Source: Epiperipatus broadwayi (lineage: Eukaryota > Onychophora > Udeonychophora > Euonychophora > Peripatidae). From it: a stretch of 64,000 bases of DNA. Of this stretch, positions 12,557-24,300 are shown piece by piece. Both the position numbers and the translations under genes were made by a program. Below the pieces are notes generated by a model. The model worked only from the letters and a program-made list of their open reading frames with translations, searched no databases and had not been told where the DNA came from. The first letter of the stretch is position 1; each line of letters begins with the position of its first letter. The DNA is taken from the NCBI GenBank assembly GCA_028023455.1, contig JAQFVV010006337.1, positions 1,105,001 to 1,169,000 on the forward strand. Reading direction: 5' to 3'.

Positions 12557-12614
12557 CTTTTTCATAAATGAGACTTTCAATGGTGATGTTATTTGCCATT
12601 TGCTTTTCATTAAT
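12557..12614 (-). CDS. Candidate small coding exon, unknown gene
   Basis: On the minus strand a GTAG acceptor-like string at 12615-12618 precedes 58 open bases that end at a strong donor GTAAGT (complement of 12551-12556). The frame reads INEKQMANNITIESLIYEK and exits in phase 1. It can also be read as a first exon from the internal Met (ATG at the complement of 12597-12599). The polypyrimidine tract upstream is weak. I recognise no domain. A 58-bp open frame with a donor can arise by chance, so this is a lead only. Confidence 0.2.
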
Positions 12615-14628
12615 CTACATTAGCAAGAAGTTTCCCTTAGTTTCATATTATTATAATGTAAACTGCTCAAATTGAAATTCATTAGTTACCTGCAGTTATC
12701 CTTTTTTTAATGGAGTAAATTATATGAATAAATTTCTGTTGACATTTTTTTAAATATGTTTCATATCTTTTAAATCAAGTAATGCTTTTTAATTATAATT
12801 ATTTTATAATTTAAATATAAATAAATACATTTGTAATCAACTTATTTATTTAATTTTTTAATTGTATTTATTCAGCATATTTTAGATTGCCTAAATATGT
12901 ATTGCAATAATTGGAGAAAAGTACTTGGTTCATAATTTTATTTATTATATTTGGCCACCCAAATCTATGATAGACTTTCTGTGCTATCTAGCCCTGCTCA
13001 GTTATAATTTCTATTATATTTATGATTACTCAAAATCAGCAAGCTATCCAATGAATGGTTACTTTTATTTTATTAAAAAAAATTGTTTATTGCAAAAAAC
13101 ATCAATGCAATAAACAAGAAAGATTCTTGCATTGCATCATCACATAAATGGTATATAGAAATTATTAACCTATAAATTCTATATATATAAACTTATAGCA
13201 GTTCTATGAAAATGATCAACCTAGTCGAAAGCAATGCTTAGAAATAATATTTTATTAAATTTAAAACTTTCTAGAATGGTGTACCTTTACTATTATTTTT
13301 TATATCCAAATTATTTTATTCATTCCATATTTAGAAGTTAAATCAATAACTGTCTAATACTTTTTTTAGAAATGATCTTTTTTATTCACTTCACTAATGA
13401 TCAATTTTTGACGGATTTTTTTTATTTCAGATTAAAATTAATATTTGAATTTGTATGAAAAATTTTAAAAACATAAACTAGTAAAGTTGGATAAAAAACA
13501 GAAAAAAAAAATAAATGCAAAAATGCTCACAAAATACAATGCTGATTGACACTTTATTCATAGCTGAAACATATGAAAATGTTTGTGCACGTGATTGCTA
13601 TTCCATCCAGTATTGTTTGTTGTAACATTTTTTATTTCAAACAATTACATTCATTGATCTCAAGTTTCCAATCTCAATGTCTACTTTTTTGTAAGTTTAT
13701 TAGATTTTTATTTGGGTTTTTTTTTATAACAACAATAATCTGTTTTAAATTTTAATTTTATGCCTTATGTCTGAATTTATTACAATATATGCAGCTAAAT
13801 AAATACTTTTATAGAAAAATATGCATAATATTTTCACTAGCAGAAATAGAAAGAAGTAAGTTTAAATGAGTAATTAAGTTTTATAATTCCACTATTTTAT
13901 TGGATTTTCATTTTGAAATATTTTTTTACACTAACATTAAAATCAGTTTCCAAATTCTCTTTTAAGGCTAAAATTATTACAGTATACAGTCCTACAAAAA
14001 GACTTTTAAACATGATAAACATGCAAAATTCTTGCATTTATTTTGTTTTATTTGTATTTGGGTGTAATGGGGGGGGGGCAATAATATTAATCCATTTTCA
14101 AATTCTACATTTATAATTCAAAGCAAAAATTATTAAAGTATACACATCTAAGATAATATTTTTCAACAAAAACCTATAGTACATATTTTTATCACTAGAA
14201 ATAAATAAAAAAGTAATTGAACTAAATAAATGTTTTATCTGGCAAAGATATCTGCCATTTTAGTTTTCTTTGTCTTTGTACTTGTTATATAAGTTTTGTA
14301 TTTAGTTAGAAAAAAATGTTTATTTTACTACTTATTTGCTCTAGAAGCATTTCTATTAGCAGTCTTCACTGTATTTAAAAAAAAGTTTAAAAAGTAATTA
14401 ACAGACTACTCTAGAATCTGTCTCTTAATACTATAATAAATAATGCAGCCTGTTAAAAGACTATTACAATGTATTGTTCGAGATTATTATATTATTAAAA
14501 TGTGATGTTAGGTAAGAAATAACAGTGAATCTTATGGACTGTGAACAAATAGTAGACTGCAGTAAAAAAATATACATAAAATAAGTATGGTTATGTTTTT
14601 ATATAAAAGATGTGAAAAATAACTATTA
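12615..14628. other. A+T-rich DNA, no feature seen
   Basis: Short frames exist only because T-rich DNA reads as Phe/Leu/Ile. No mobile-element motif was found. Confidence 0.5.
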
Positions 14629-14660
14629 TTGTTTTGTTGTTGTTGTTGTTGTTGTTGTTT
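14629..14660. repeat. (TTG)n microsatellite
   Basis: About nine TTG units. Confidence 0.9.
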
Positions 14661-14869
14661 GATAAATTGATATATATAAGCAATAATAAATTGTAAACAT
14701 GGATAATGATGGACATTAGTTTCAAAACCATTGCATTTTTTTTAAAGAAATATATAGATTTAGAAAACTTTATTACTTATTTTTTAAAAGATATTTACAT
14801 TATTTATATTTAAAAAAATTAAAAGGACTACTGATTATTATGAAATATTATTGATATCCATCAAAGGAA

Positions 14870-16260
14870 ATTTACTTTCAAGAATCTTAATGAACAGATT
14901 CCAGTTACAAGAAGTTGTAAAAAAAATGAGTGTGATATAAAAGAATCAAGAAGCACTATATAAATAGTCTTCTACTATAAAAATGGGAAGGGGAGTTTCT
15001 TGACCAAAGAGGTGGTTTATGTATTGCTTTTATTAATAAGACCGAAAGATTTGACTCAGTTAATTTGGAATGTTTATGAAACATTTCAAAAATAGATGTC
15101 AACGGAAGTTTATTCAAATATATATGTTCATATGAGAGGAAAGAATATTAGTAATAATGCAAATTATGAAACATTTAATGCTATTAAATAAGAATAAATA
15201 CTACTTTAACTTAATTTTTGTATTTTTTATGACAATAATTACTGGAACAATTTATAATTAGCTTAGTAAATTGCAATATAGATTTAGTGTTAACATTTTC
15301 AACTTAAATCCGTTAACATTCAAAACAAAAATTTCATTTTCTTGATTTTTAAATTCACAATTTACTAATGATTATAATATTTTGGCAATTTAAAGAATAA
15401 TATAGAAATTATATTCAGTGAATACAATTGAATCTTTTAGAAAGAAGAATTATGATTCGCTGCTAATAAATAAATCTTAGTTATCCACTACAAAAAAAAA
15501 TACTTTCCTAGTCATAAAAGAATATTTATCAAAAACATTAAGATTTTAAAAAACCAAAAAACCCTTGAATAATATTAATAGCAAAAATTTTATTTTGTGT
15601 TAATAAATTTATGGCAATATTTTAAAACAGCAGATTATAAACTGAAGGTTGTTCATTGAACCGCTACATGATGATATGAAAAAAATCATTACTAGTGATA
15701 AAAATATTCAAACATTAGAATTAAAAATTGGCATTAAATATGAATATATATTAACTCCAACATAGTTTTATATTATTCTAGAAATGATCTTAGCAGGTAA
15801 CATGATGAAGCTACATTAAGATGATATATGGGTGCACATTTGGTTCCTAGATTTAAAGTATATTAATGATTTTTCTATCAGCGATACTTTTAATATATTT
15901 TTATAAAAAACAATTATATTTAATCGAAAAATGATAAAAGAATAACCTTCAGCAACTTTTGGATTGAATGTCAGCTTAACAATGTAAATTATTGCAAATA
16001 TTTTGGTAGTTTAATTAGAAATATAATTTGCATTTTGAAGTAAGGAAAAGTCATCAACAAAATTAGATGTATATAATGCTTTCAAAATTTCACTTAAAAA
16101 TGCTTCATAACGTAAAATCTGAAAACTAGTTAATATGTTCTGGCTATAATAACATTTTATATACAGTTGTAAAATTACATTTTTGTCACATTAAACATGT
16201 GATATTGATAAACAAGTAGATTTTCTAAAAATAATATATGGTAAACAGCTTAAATGTAGA
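14870..16260 (+). pseudogene. Heavily decayed RTE-clade LINE, RT domain remnant
   Basis: Fragments align by eye with the better copy at 19-22 kb. CIAFINKTERFDSVN (about 15035-15070) corresponds to its RT motif A segment LGFIDYEKAFDSIN. VNYCKYFGSLIRNI (about 15985-16025) corresponds to VNSYKYLGQIINTD of the post-catalytic region. Spacing between them is a little larger than in the intact copy, and there are many stops and shifts. The assignment rests on those two anchors. Confidence 0.55.
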
Positions 16261-16639
16261 TTCTGTAGAAATAGAAATCTCCATTATAAAAATTGTCTCA
16301 ATGCATCAATGTAGTCACTATCCATTACATTACCTGGAAATATATTAAAGAAACAAATCAGATCAGCAGTTATATGTTGGCTATATTGTATACTCATCAA
16401 AAAATCCATTGCCGAAATTTCCATTTATTTTATTTTTTAATTATTTTCTTTTTCAAATTATCAATTTTCTTTCCTATGTCATTTTTAATAAATTTTGCAA
16501 TATGCAAAATCTGTTCCTTCTATTCATCAATTCAGCATATAAATTTTTGTATCATTTTTACATTAGTTCTTCAATAACAATGGATTAATTTAATTTCATT
16601 GCTCAGAATCTTCCTGAGTAATGAGTAATATTTCTATAG
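16261..16639. other. A+T-rich DNA, no feature seen
   Basis: It may belong to the adjoining LINE debris, but I find no anchor motif. Confidence 0.4.
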
Positions 16640-17105
16640 TCTAATGTATGTTAATTCTGTAAAATAGTAAAAAAAAAAAAAAAAGAATTAATTCTTGTTA
16701 TGTCAAATAGTAAAAAAACAAAAAAAAATGCTAAATTGTCAACAATATCAAATATCTTGCCATTGGAAGAAAAATTATTTTAGCAATAAAAAGCAAAAAA
16801 ATACTACTACTGAAAAGAAAGACTATATTATAAAATGTTTGGAATAATTCTGCAAAAATCAGTACAGAAATAAAGAACAAGAAAACCAAACAATTATACA
16901 ATTAGAACTATTTTGAAATTCCAAATATTTTAACAAAAGAGGAGTTGTGTTGTAAAATCTATGAGAAATGGAAAAACTTCAGAAAAAAAATAGTATTATT
17001 ATATATATTTTAAAAGATGTAAATAAAAAAATAGAAAAAATATTAGAAAACTATATAATGAATGTCTAAATATAAGACATACAGATAGAGGAATGAAAGA
17101 GTAAT
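16640..17105 (+). pseudogene. Decayed RTE-clade LINE fragment (linker and RT motif 1)
   Basis: Translated pieces follow the 19-22 kb element in order. LLLKRKTIL corresponds to the segment [20 protein letters not shown] corresponds to [29 protein letters not shown] (about 16990-17055) corresponds to [20 protein letters not shown]. It lies downstream of, not upstream of, the RT-core remnant at 14870-16260, so it is a separate copy or a rearranged one. Confidence 0.6.
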
Positions 17106-17299
17106 ATTAATCACATTATCCCCATTTCATATGGTTACACAGGCTGTTAATAAAACCTTCTTCCATCCATTGATTACTAAGGCTTGAATTTGGTGACCCT
17201 ACTGTATGAAGAGTTGCTACTATTCATAATATTAATAGATAGAAAGTGCAAAAAATGTTATTACAAATTACAACTACCAGTCTTTTCTCAGTTATACAT
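17106..17299. other. Spacer between oppositely oriented LINE fragments
   Basis: A less A+T-rich patch at about 17130-17220 shows no recognisable motif. Confidence 0.4.
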
Positions 17300-17700
17300 A
17301 TTCTTTTCTTCTAAATAAGTCATTTTTAAACATAGTCACATTTTCTGTTAGCTGTTCATATTGTTATAATTTAAATTTGAATCATTTTTAAAGTCTATTT
17401 GCAATTTCTACTTTAAATTCATTAAAATATTTCTGAAAATTAGAATATCAATTACATAAACTATCTTTTTTATTACTATCTTTGCATTAACATATATCTT
17501 ATATCTCACAAGGTGATGATCACATCTGGATTTCAATTTATTAAGCACTTTACAATGTTGAAATAGTAAATTTATATTAGTCGAAATGTAATCCAACCCT
17601 ATAGTTTTTCCAGGGTCTGAAGTCTCTTCTCTCATATCACTTTTATTTTTTAGTTCTATCATTAAATTTTTCCAATTCATAATTTTCTATATAGAACTTT
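17300..17700 (-). pseudogene. Decayed RTE-clade LINE fragment (end of endonuclease domain)
   Basis: The minus-strand frame at 17408-17680 contains LDYISTNINLLFQHCKVLNK and CDHHLVRYKIYVNAK. These match [19 protein letters not shown] and [15 protein letters not shown] of the copy at 20.1 kb, including the terminal SDH motif of the apurinic-endonuclease fold (Ser changed to Cys here). Continuing to lower coordinates, DFKNDSNLN corresponds to DFEHDSDLN. It is truncated at both sides and opposite in orientation to its neighbour at 16640-17105. Confidence 0.7.
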
Positions 17701-19101
17701 TTTTTGTTTATTAGAATGAAAACCTGAATTATTTGCAATGTTGTTCTTTCATTTTTATGTATAATTAAGCTCTTTTGTACTTTCAGTAGTTGGATTTCAT
17801 ATTAAAATACATGTCCATTTTTCAAATCTTTTTTTTTCTACATCTTTTTGTCTAATTCAACAATGTTTTATTTAGTATTTATGTTCTTTTTTTTAATTTT
17901 CCAATTTACACAATCTTCCTTTCTTAAAAATAATTTATAGTTCTGAATAGTCAAATGTAAATTTATATAGCATAACACTATGGGTCTGTAATGCATAGAT
18001 TCTTTAGCTATCTCCTTTTAATTTTCAACTGCTGTTGATGAAATATGAGGATCATGAGTTATTTTTATCTGACATTGTAAATATAAAAGGAGGATGTTAT
18101 TCACATTCATGTGTACATTTCCTCTTTTTTTAATAAAAACATATTTAATATTTTAATTGAAAGTTGTAAATCTTCTGCTAACATGAATAATGTTTTTTGT
18201 GTGTCTTTCTTAGAAATAAATTACCCATCCTAGTTAATGCATGTTTGTGACTGGTTCATCCATATTTGCTTGCCATGTGCACAACAACAGCAGTAATGAG
18301 AAATAGACTATATGGAATGAACAGGATGAGTTTGCTCTGGTCCACTTAGCAGCAACTTGAACTAACTTATATCCCATTAGCGGCTACTTCTTTCTAATTG
18401 ATATCTTCCAAATATATTGCATAAAAGTAAAACATGTTATCATAATGCAAAAACATACAAAAATCTCTATTTAAAAATGGTCTGTCAGATTTTCAAAATA
18501 TAATAATAAAATTTTAAAAAACAATGTATATGTTTTTCAGCTTATTCTGATGACATACTATTGCACTACTACTATAAGAATTACTTTGATGAATAGGTAC
18601 AGTTAATGAATAGTAGAAATTTTCTAACAAAATATTTTCTAATAAACTTTACAATGCTTTTCGTGGTTCTGGCAGAATAGAGTAGGGATAAAATTCGTTT
18701 GACAACTGCATTTAGGTAATGTATTGGAATCTTTCAAAAAGAAATATTTACTGTAGGAAACGTTGACAAAAAAAAAATAAAACTTATAAAATAACCAATG
18801 AACAGGCTAAAAAGCTGACAAGCATTAGTTATACTCATGTTGATGCTATATACCTCAGCAAAAAATCCCTCTCTTTTTTTTTTTACTTTATTTCACTCTT
18901 CCTTTTTTTTTTCTGAATTATTATATGGGCAAAATGTTGTAATTCTCATTTGCTATTTTATTGATTCCATAACATTCATCGTTTTATTTAATAATCACTT
19001 TCCAAATAATACAGTTAATTTATAGCTTTAATTATATAAAAGTAATATACATTATAACTTTAATAATAAAATTATTTCTTCGTTGGTATAAATGTTAATT
19101 T
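17701..19101. other. A+T-rich DNA, no feature supported
   Basis: Possibly older LINE debris near 17700-17800 (minus) and a less A+T-rich patch at 18230-18400. Neither has a motif I can name. Confidence 0.4.
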
Positions 19102-19368
19102 ATTTCAAATTATGGCTGCAGAAAGGAGTTTGCTAATAACTGAAAGGAGACCATTTGATTCCTCTTGGAGGCCTTAAAGGAACTGAACAGGGCAAATTCC
19201 TAATGTCCACTCCATACGTTCTTGTCATTGCAGCTGTTATTTCTATGTGATTATTCATATAGTATACGAACATGGATGGGCTGCTCACCAACACGCATTA
19301 GCCAGCATGGTGAGTTTATTAGCTTTTTACCTCTGAGTTTAAGATTATTTTTTCCAATATATACAATC

Positions 19369-20073
19369 ATGACAGACAAAAATAAATCATGGCCCTTATT
19401 CCCAGGAGGCTGTAAAGTCACCAACCAAGGCAGCAGTTGGTGGCCGAAGGCAGAGGGTGCTAAGAATCCCCTGATTGCAGACTCAGGCTGCCATTTGATG
19501 ATGACTTTTTATTTAGGTACTTACAACTGCAGATCACTTTCAAGTGAAGGAAGATTGCAAGAGTTAGAAGAAGAACTGTCTTATATTAAATGGGACATTA
19601 TTGGACTTTGTGAAGTTAGAAGAAAAGGTGAAGAAACAATTGATTTAAAAAGTGGACATATACTCTACTATAAAGGCACAAATATTGGAAATACAAGTGG
19701 AGTAGGATTCATTATAAATAAAAAATGGAAGAATAACATTGTGGAGATTGATGGTGTATTGGACAGAGTGGCAAGATTAGTTTTACAACTTAATAGCAGA
19801 TACCAAATGCAGATAATTCAGGTTTATGCCCCAACAAGTTCTCATAGTGATGAAGTAGTAGAAGATTTTTATATGGATGTACAAAAGGCTTTTGATCAGA
19901 GTAAACAACATTTTAAAATTGTTATGGGAGACTTTAATGCTAGAATTGGTAAACAAATGAAAGATGAAAATGCTGTAGGTAATTTTGGTTATGGTAATAG
20001 AAATGAGAGAGGACATAGACTTGTGGAGTTTGCAGAAAAAGAAAAACTTTATATTATGAATTCTTTTTTTTGA
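19369..20073 (+). pseudogene. RTE LINE ORF, part 1: apurinic-type endonuclease
   Basis: This segment would nick target DNA to prime reverse transcription. The frame is open from 19222. I favour the Met at 19369, which precedes the conserved domain by about 45 residues, although the Met at 19498 is also possible. Endonuclease landmarks are LGTYNCRSL (conserved Asn, about residue 48), IIGLCEVRRKGEE (catalytic Glu), IIQVYAPTS, and IVMGDFNARIG with the Asp/Asn pair. The frame ends at TGA in MNSFF-stop because a T run (20064-20071) has eight T, whereas the relative at 63 kb has seven and reads through. The single extra T moves the domain's last part into another frame. Confidence 0.9.
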
Positions 20074-21122
20074 AAAAAATGTTAAAAGGAAATGGACATG
20101 GAAGCATCCAAATGAAGGTACAGCAGAATTGGATTATATTTTGACTAACAGAAAATACATATTTCAAGATTGTAATGTTCTTAATAAATTTAACACAGGA
20201 AGTGATCATCGATTAGTAAGATGTAAGATACATGTTAATGCAAAACTAGAGAGACAAAAATTATTAAGAAAAACAATATTTACAGTTGATATTCCTAATC
20301 TTCAGAAACATTCTAATGAATTTAAATTAGAACTTACAAATCAGTTTCAAGTATTAGTAGATTTTGAACATGATTCAGATTTGAATGACATTAATAGGAA
20401 AATAACTGATACACTTTTAAAAACTGCAACAAAGATAGCTGGTAGAAAAAAGCAGCAATTGACCAATAAAATTTCTACTGAGACTAGAGAATTTATGAAG
20501 AAAAGAAGGAATATGAGGATATACAACAATGATGCATTAAAAAAGATTGAATATCTTGAATTTTGTAAAATGGTGTGGAAAAGAGTTGAAAATGATATAA
20601 GAAAGTATAATTGTGAACTAGCAAGGAAAGCTGTAGAAGAGAATAAAAGTCTAAAGAGTGTAAAACAACATTTTGGTATTGGTAGGAAATTTATATCTGC
20701 AATAAGAAAAAAAGATGGCATTATTACTAAAAAGAGAGATGACATCATGAAATGTGTAGAAGACTTCTATCAAGAATTATATAGTAATAAAGAACAAGTG
20801 CCTCCTATACCTATTATATCTTCTGAATTGCCCAGAATTTTGAATGAGGAAGTGAGACATGCAATTAAATTTATGAAGAAAGAGAAGGCTCCAGGTAATG
20901 ATGGAATTATAATTGATATATTAAAAGAAGCAGGTGAAGAAATAGAAATTTTTTTAGCAAAGTTATATACCAAATGTCTAAATGATAAAGATGTACCAGA
21001 TGATTGGAAGAATGCAGTATTAATATTAATATTTAAAAAAGGTGATAAAGAAGATATTAGAAATTACAGACCTATCAGTCTTTTATCAGTTTTATACAAA
21101 ATTTTTATGAAGATAAGATAAT
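20072..21122 (+). pseudogene. RTE LINE ORF, part 2: end of endonuclease, linker, start of reverse transcriptase
   Basis: After the T-run slip the protein continues in the next frame. [11 protein letters not shown] and [11 protein letters not shown] (the closing SDH motif) complete the endonuclease. A Lys/Glu-rich linker follows, with KKQQLTNK and [10 protein letters not shown]. The first RT blocks are [33 protein letters not shown] and [15 protein letters not shown]. The frame stops after FMKIR because AGATA is tandemly duplicated at 21111-21120. The duplication adds five bases and shifts the frame again. The linker runs with no interruption, so decay is recent. Confidence 0.9.
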
Positions 21123-22317
21123 TACAACTCATCTACAGAAAACACTGGATTTCCACCAACCAAGAAAACAAGCTGGATTTAAAAGTGGTTTTAGTACAGT
21201 AGATCATATCCAGGTATTGAGAGAAGTTATAGAAAGGACAAATGAATATGAGTTGCCATTATGCTTAGGATTTATAGATTATGAAAAGGCATTTGATTCT
21301 ATAAACATTTCTTCAGTGATTAAAGCATTGGATCATCAAGGTGTAGATCCAGGATATTGTCATATTTTAAAGAATATTTATAAAAATGCAACAGCAACAA
21401 TTAGATTACATAATGATAGTAGGAAAATCAACATTGAAAAGGGTGACTCCATATCTCCAAAACTTTTTACAGCAGTGCTGCAAGAAGTATTTTGTGGATT
21501 AAAATGGGAAGCTAAAGGAGTGAAAGTAAATGGAGATTATTTAAGTCATTTAGATTTTGCAGATGATGTAGTTGTTTTTGCAAATAATGCTTTAGAGCTA
21601 CAGGAAATGTTGCAGGAGTTATCAGATGAAAGTAGGAAAGTAGGACTAAAGATAAATGTTAAAAAGACTAAAGTAATGTTTAATAGATTTTCTCAAAATA
21701 TGAAAATAAAGATTGATTATGATGAGTTAGAAGAAGTTAACAGTTACAAATACCTTGGTCAGATTATTAATACAGATGGAAACATAATGGATGAAATTAA
21801 TCATAGAATTAAACTTGGTTGGAGTGCTTTTGGTAGAAATAACTTGATACTAAAAGGAAATATGCCTATGTGTTTGAAAAGGAAGGTTTTTAATAAATGT
21901 GTTTTGCCAGTTCTTACTTATGGATCTGAGACTTGGACACTTAATAGAAGAGCAATACAGAGACTTCAGACCACTCAAAGAAGTATGGAGAGATGCATGT
22001 TGGGAGTAACAAGAAGAGATCGAAAACGCAATGTATGGATAAGAGAACAAACAGGTGTTACTGACCTCATTGAAAAAATTAAAACACTGAAGTGGAGTTG
22101 GGCTGGACATATTGCTAGAAGAGATGATAATAGATGGACAATTGAAATTTTAAACTGGATTCCAAGAGATTGTAAAAGCCCCAGAAAGAGACCACATGTG
22201 AGATGGATGAATGAAATAAGAAAGTGTGCAGGGGTGATGTGGAGAAGAGAAGCTAAAGATAGAAAAAGATGGATTGAACTTGTAGAGACCATCCTGCAGT
22301 GGATTTATAATGGTTGA
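21121..22317 (+). pseudogene. RTE LINE ORF, part 3: reverse transcriptase catalytic core and C terminus
   Basis: Beyond the 5-bp duplication the frame resumes with ITTHLQKTLDFHQP and remains open to TGA at 22315-22317. RT landmarks are FIDYEKAFDSI (motif A Asp), GDSISPKLFTAVL (motif B), LDFADDVVVF (catalytic FADD), KINVKKTKVMF (motif D) and VNSYKYLGQII (motif E). The C-terminal block MLGVTRRDRKRNVWIREQTG, LKWSWAGHIARR, RPHVRWMNEIRKCAG and KDRKRWIEL is characteristic of the RTE clade. All catalytic aspartates are retained. With the three parts combined, the protein is about 980 residues, normal for RTE. The adjacent (TGA)n tail starts right after the stop. Confidence 0.92.
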
Positions 22318-22337
22318 TGATGATGATTTCAAATTAT

Positions 22338-23040
22338 ATTTCTTTCTCCTTTATAGCTATGCAAACTATATATAGATAAAATTAAGAATTCGGCTGCTTT
22401 GCAGGTCTACTCTCTCTATATATATAGTAGCTTAAAAACGCAACAAAGTATTTGAAATCAGTAGATATTAAAAAATTTTATAATGTAAGTGCCTCCGGCA
22501 ATTAAATAATAAATGTCTTAAAAAGTTTCTAAATAAAATAATAAATGGTAGTTGAAAAAAAAATTGAAAATAAATTTATAATAACTGAAACACAGGCTTA
22601 TTATACATACACCTGTGTCTATATATGTAATATCTTTTCAGCATATATGTGCTTGAGTGTATCAGTGTTATTAGATAGACTGGAGAGTGGTGAGTTGTGT
22701 GAAAGTCTGTGCTCATAAACCCTATATATTAAAATAAATTTATATAACATTTTTTTCCAGAAGTTTCTAATATAAAATAAACACTTCATAGGATAAAAAT
22801 TCTGAAGATAGATTTAGCAATGGCAAAAAACTTCCAATCAAGCTAATGTTTGCTATTTCTCAACATTTCTTTAATATTATTTATTTTCAACATAGTAACT
22901 TTAATTAAGAGCTCTGATGTAAAAACTACTTTATAAACAATGAAATTCCTTATATCATTCAAATGTTTATATATAATTTTTTTATTTTAATATTTGTATT
23001 TAACGCATTAAAATGTTTATTCCTCTTTAATTATTTTTAT
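22338..23040. other. A+T-rich DNA, no feature seen
   Basis: Flanking DNA of the RTE insertion without recognisable content. Confidence 0.5.
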
Positions 23041-23790
23041 TTATTGGTAGCACGTTTTATAGTTGTAACTGTGTTTATGAATCGTTTGATAGATTAGCAT
23101 TTAAATTATGATTACCTAGCATAACAATGATTTTCCGGGGAAGATCTTTAGACTACTTAAGCTCGCTCCAAATATTTACAGTTTATAAATTGCACTTTAC
23201 ACAATCAAGTAATTTTGTTAATAAAGGACTCTGCTGGGCGCTAGTATCGTAATCGTATAATTTTCTAAACTCAACTTACACATGCAATATTAGGATTTAT
23301 ATTTCGAATGGAGCTGAAGTGGACACGCACCTCCAGCAATTATCTTAATGAAGTCGCGTGATACCGCCACATTATGTGAAAAACTGCCAACCAAATATTT
23401 AATTTTTTTTACCAAAAAGACATGTACTTTTTATTTCCTCTATTTTATTTTTAATTAAATTTAAAACAAGAATATAATTAAAATACATCTTATATAGCAA
23501 AAAACACACGTGAACCTCCATGATAGAAAAAAAAATGAGGGAGGGAGCAGGTAAAAATGAAAGTATTTTTTAAAAACAATTTCATAAAAGGCTTTTTTTT
23601 TCTATTTTAGACATATGGAGAGCAAATTATCTTCTTTCCATTCACAAAGGCGACCATTATATCTTAGCTGCATCTGTCGCAACCGTTGAAGGATTTTTTT
23701 TTTTTTTAATGACATATCATTAAAAATTATTCGAATCAATGACATCCGAATAAGATAAAAAAAATTATAAAACTTAACAAAAACTATAAA
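23041..23790. other. Less A+T-rich patch with scattered CpG, no defined feature
   Basis: Relative to surroundings there are more CG dinucleotides (for example CTGGGCGCTAGTATCGTAATCG near 23235 and GTCGCGTGATACCGCC near 23354). This may be proximal regulatory DNA of the candidate start at 23869. No coding frame is credible. Confidence 0.35.
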
Positions 23791-23868
23791 GGAAGTGACA
23801 TCATGATGACTTTGACGTACTAATTGCATTAGGTTGCAGTTGTGAATACTTTGTAAAGAACCGGAAAT
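23791..23868 (+). promoter_or_regulatory. Candidate promoter with ETS-like and CRE-like sites
   Basis: GGAAGTGACATCA (23791-23803), TTGACGTAC (23812-23820) and ACCGGAAAT (23860-23868) cluster within 80 bp just before an ATG. ETS-type (CCGGAAGT/A) and CRE-type (TGACGT) sites at this spacing are common in housekeeping promoters of animals. No TATA box is in place. Factor binding is inferred from motif form only. Confidence 0.3.
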
Positions 23869-23899
23869 ATGCTAAGATTCTTAAGATTTTATAAAATAG
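23869..23899 (+). CDS. Candidate first coding exon (MLRFLRFYKI...)
   Basis: An ATG directly after ACCGGAAAT opens ten codons, MLRFLRFYKI, and ends in phase 1 at a consensus donor (G/GTAAGT, intron from 23900). The Leu/Arg/Phe-rich basic N terminus without acidic residues would suit a mitochondrial targeting peptide. No second exon could be tied to it. The call depends on the promoter-like context and the strong donor; chance occurrence is quite possible. Confidence 0.25.
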
Positions 23900-24235
23900 G
23901 TAAGTTTTTATTCTTTTGTCATTTTAATAAAATAAAGTGCTGATTAATAGCATTAATCAAACTGAAGGAAGTTATCCACGCTGTTGTATCATTAAGAAAA
24001 CTTCAAAACAATTTTAAACAACTGCCACATTTTCTTTTTAAAGTGTATGTGTGTACATGAATGTACGTTAAATTAGAATCCTTGTATCTATAAATACCTC
24101 AATTCAATGTCAATTTAGTTAATAAATCGTTTATCTCCATTGTGTACAAGAACATTGTATTAAAAAGAAAGGGATTATTACTTCTGCTAGAAAATATTGA
24201 TCTTGAAATAATCATACACATATATAAGAATAATA
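23900..24235. other. A+T-rich DNA (intron if the preceding exon is real)
   Basis: No feature seen. Confidence 0.4.
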
Positions 24236-24300
24236 TGGCATAATGATTAGCACAACTGTCTGTTATATCCTGGCTTTCGAATCCGGTTAAAACAAAATAT
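24236..24300 (+). mobile_element. Possible tRNA-derived SINE head, decayed
   Basis: TATGGCATAATGATTAGCAC resembles a tRNA A box and TTTCGAATCCGG a B box, about 40 bp apart as in tRNA genes. The intervening anticodon arm does not fold well. No tail or target duplication was identified. Confidence 0.4.

Larger units (their letters stand above)
19102..22337 (+). mobile_element. Full-length RTE-clade LINE with 12-bp target duplication
   Basis: ATTTCAAATTAT occurs at 19102-19113 and again at 22326-22337, bracketing a 3.2-kb element (19114-22325). This is the usual size of RTE LINEs. The element has a 5' untranslated region of about 250-380 bp, one long frame encoding an apurinic-type endonuclease followed by reverse transcriptase, almost no 3' untranslated region, and a short (TGA)n tail (TTGATGATGATG). 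RTE elements typically end in such short tandem repeats rather than poly(A). The coding region is broken by two small length mutations (see the three coding entries). A near-identical truncated relative lies at 63145-64000. Confidence 0.92.

Noticed and set aside
19783-22332. Minus-strand frames overlapping the RTE element
   Set aside because: They are shadows of the plus-strand endonuclease/RT frame, with no conserved motif of their own.
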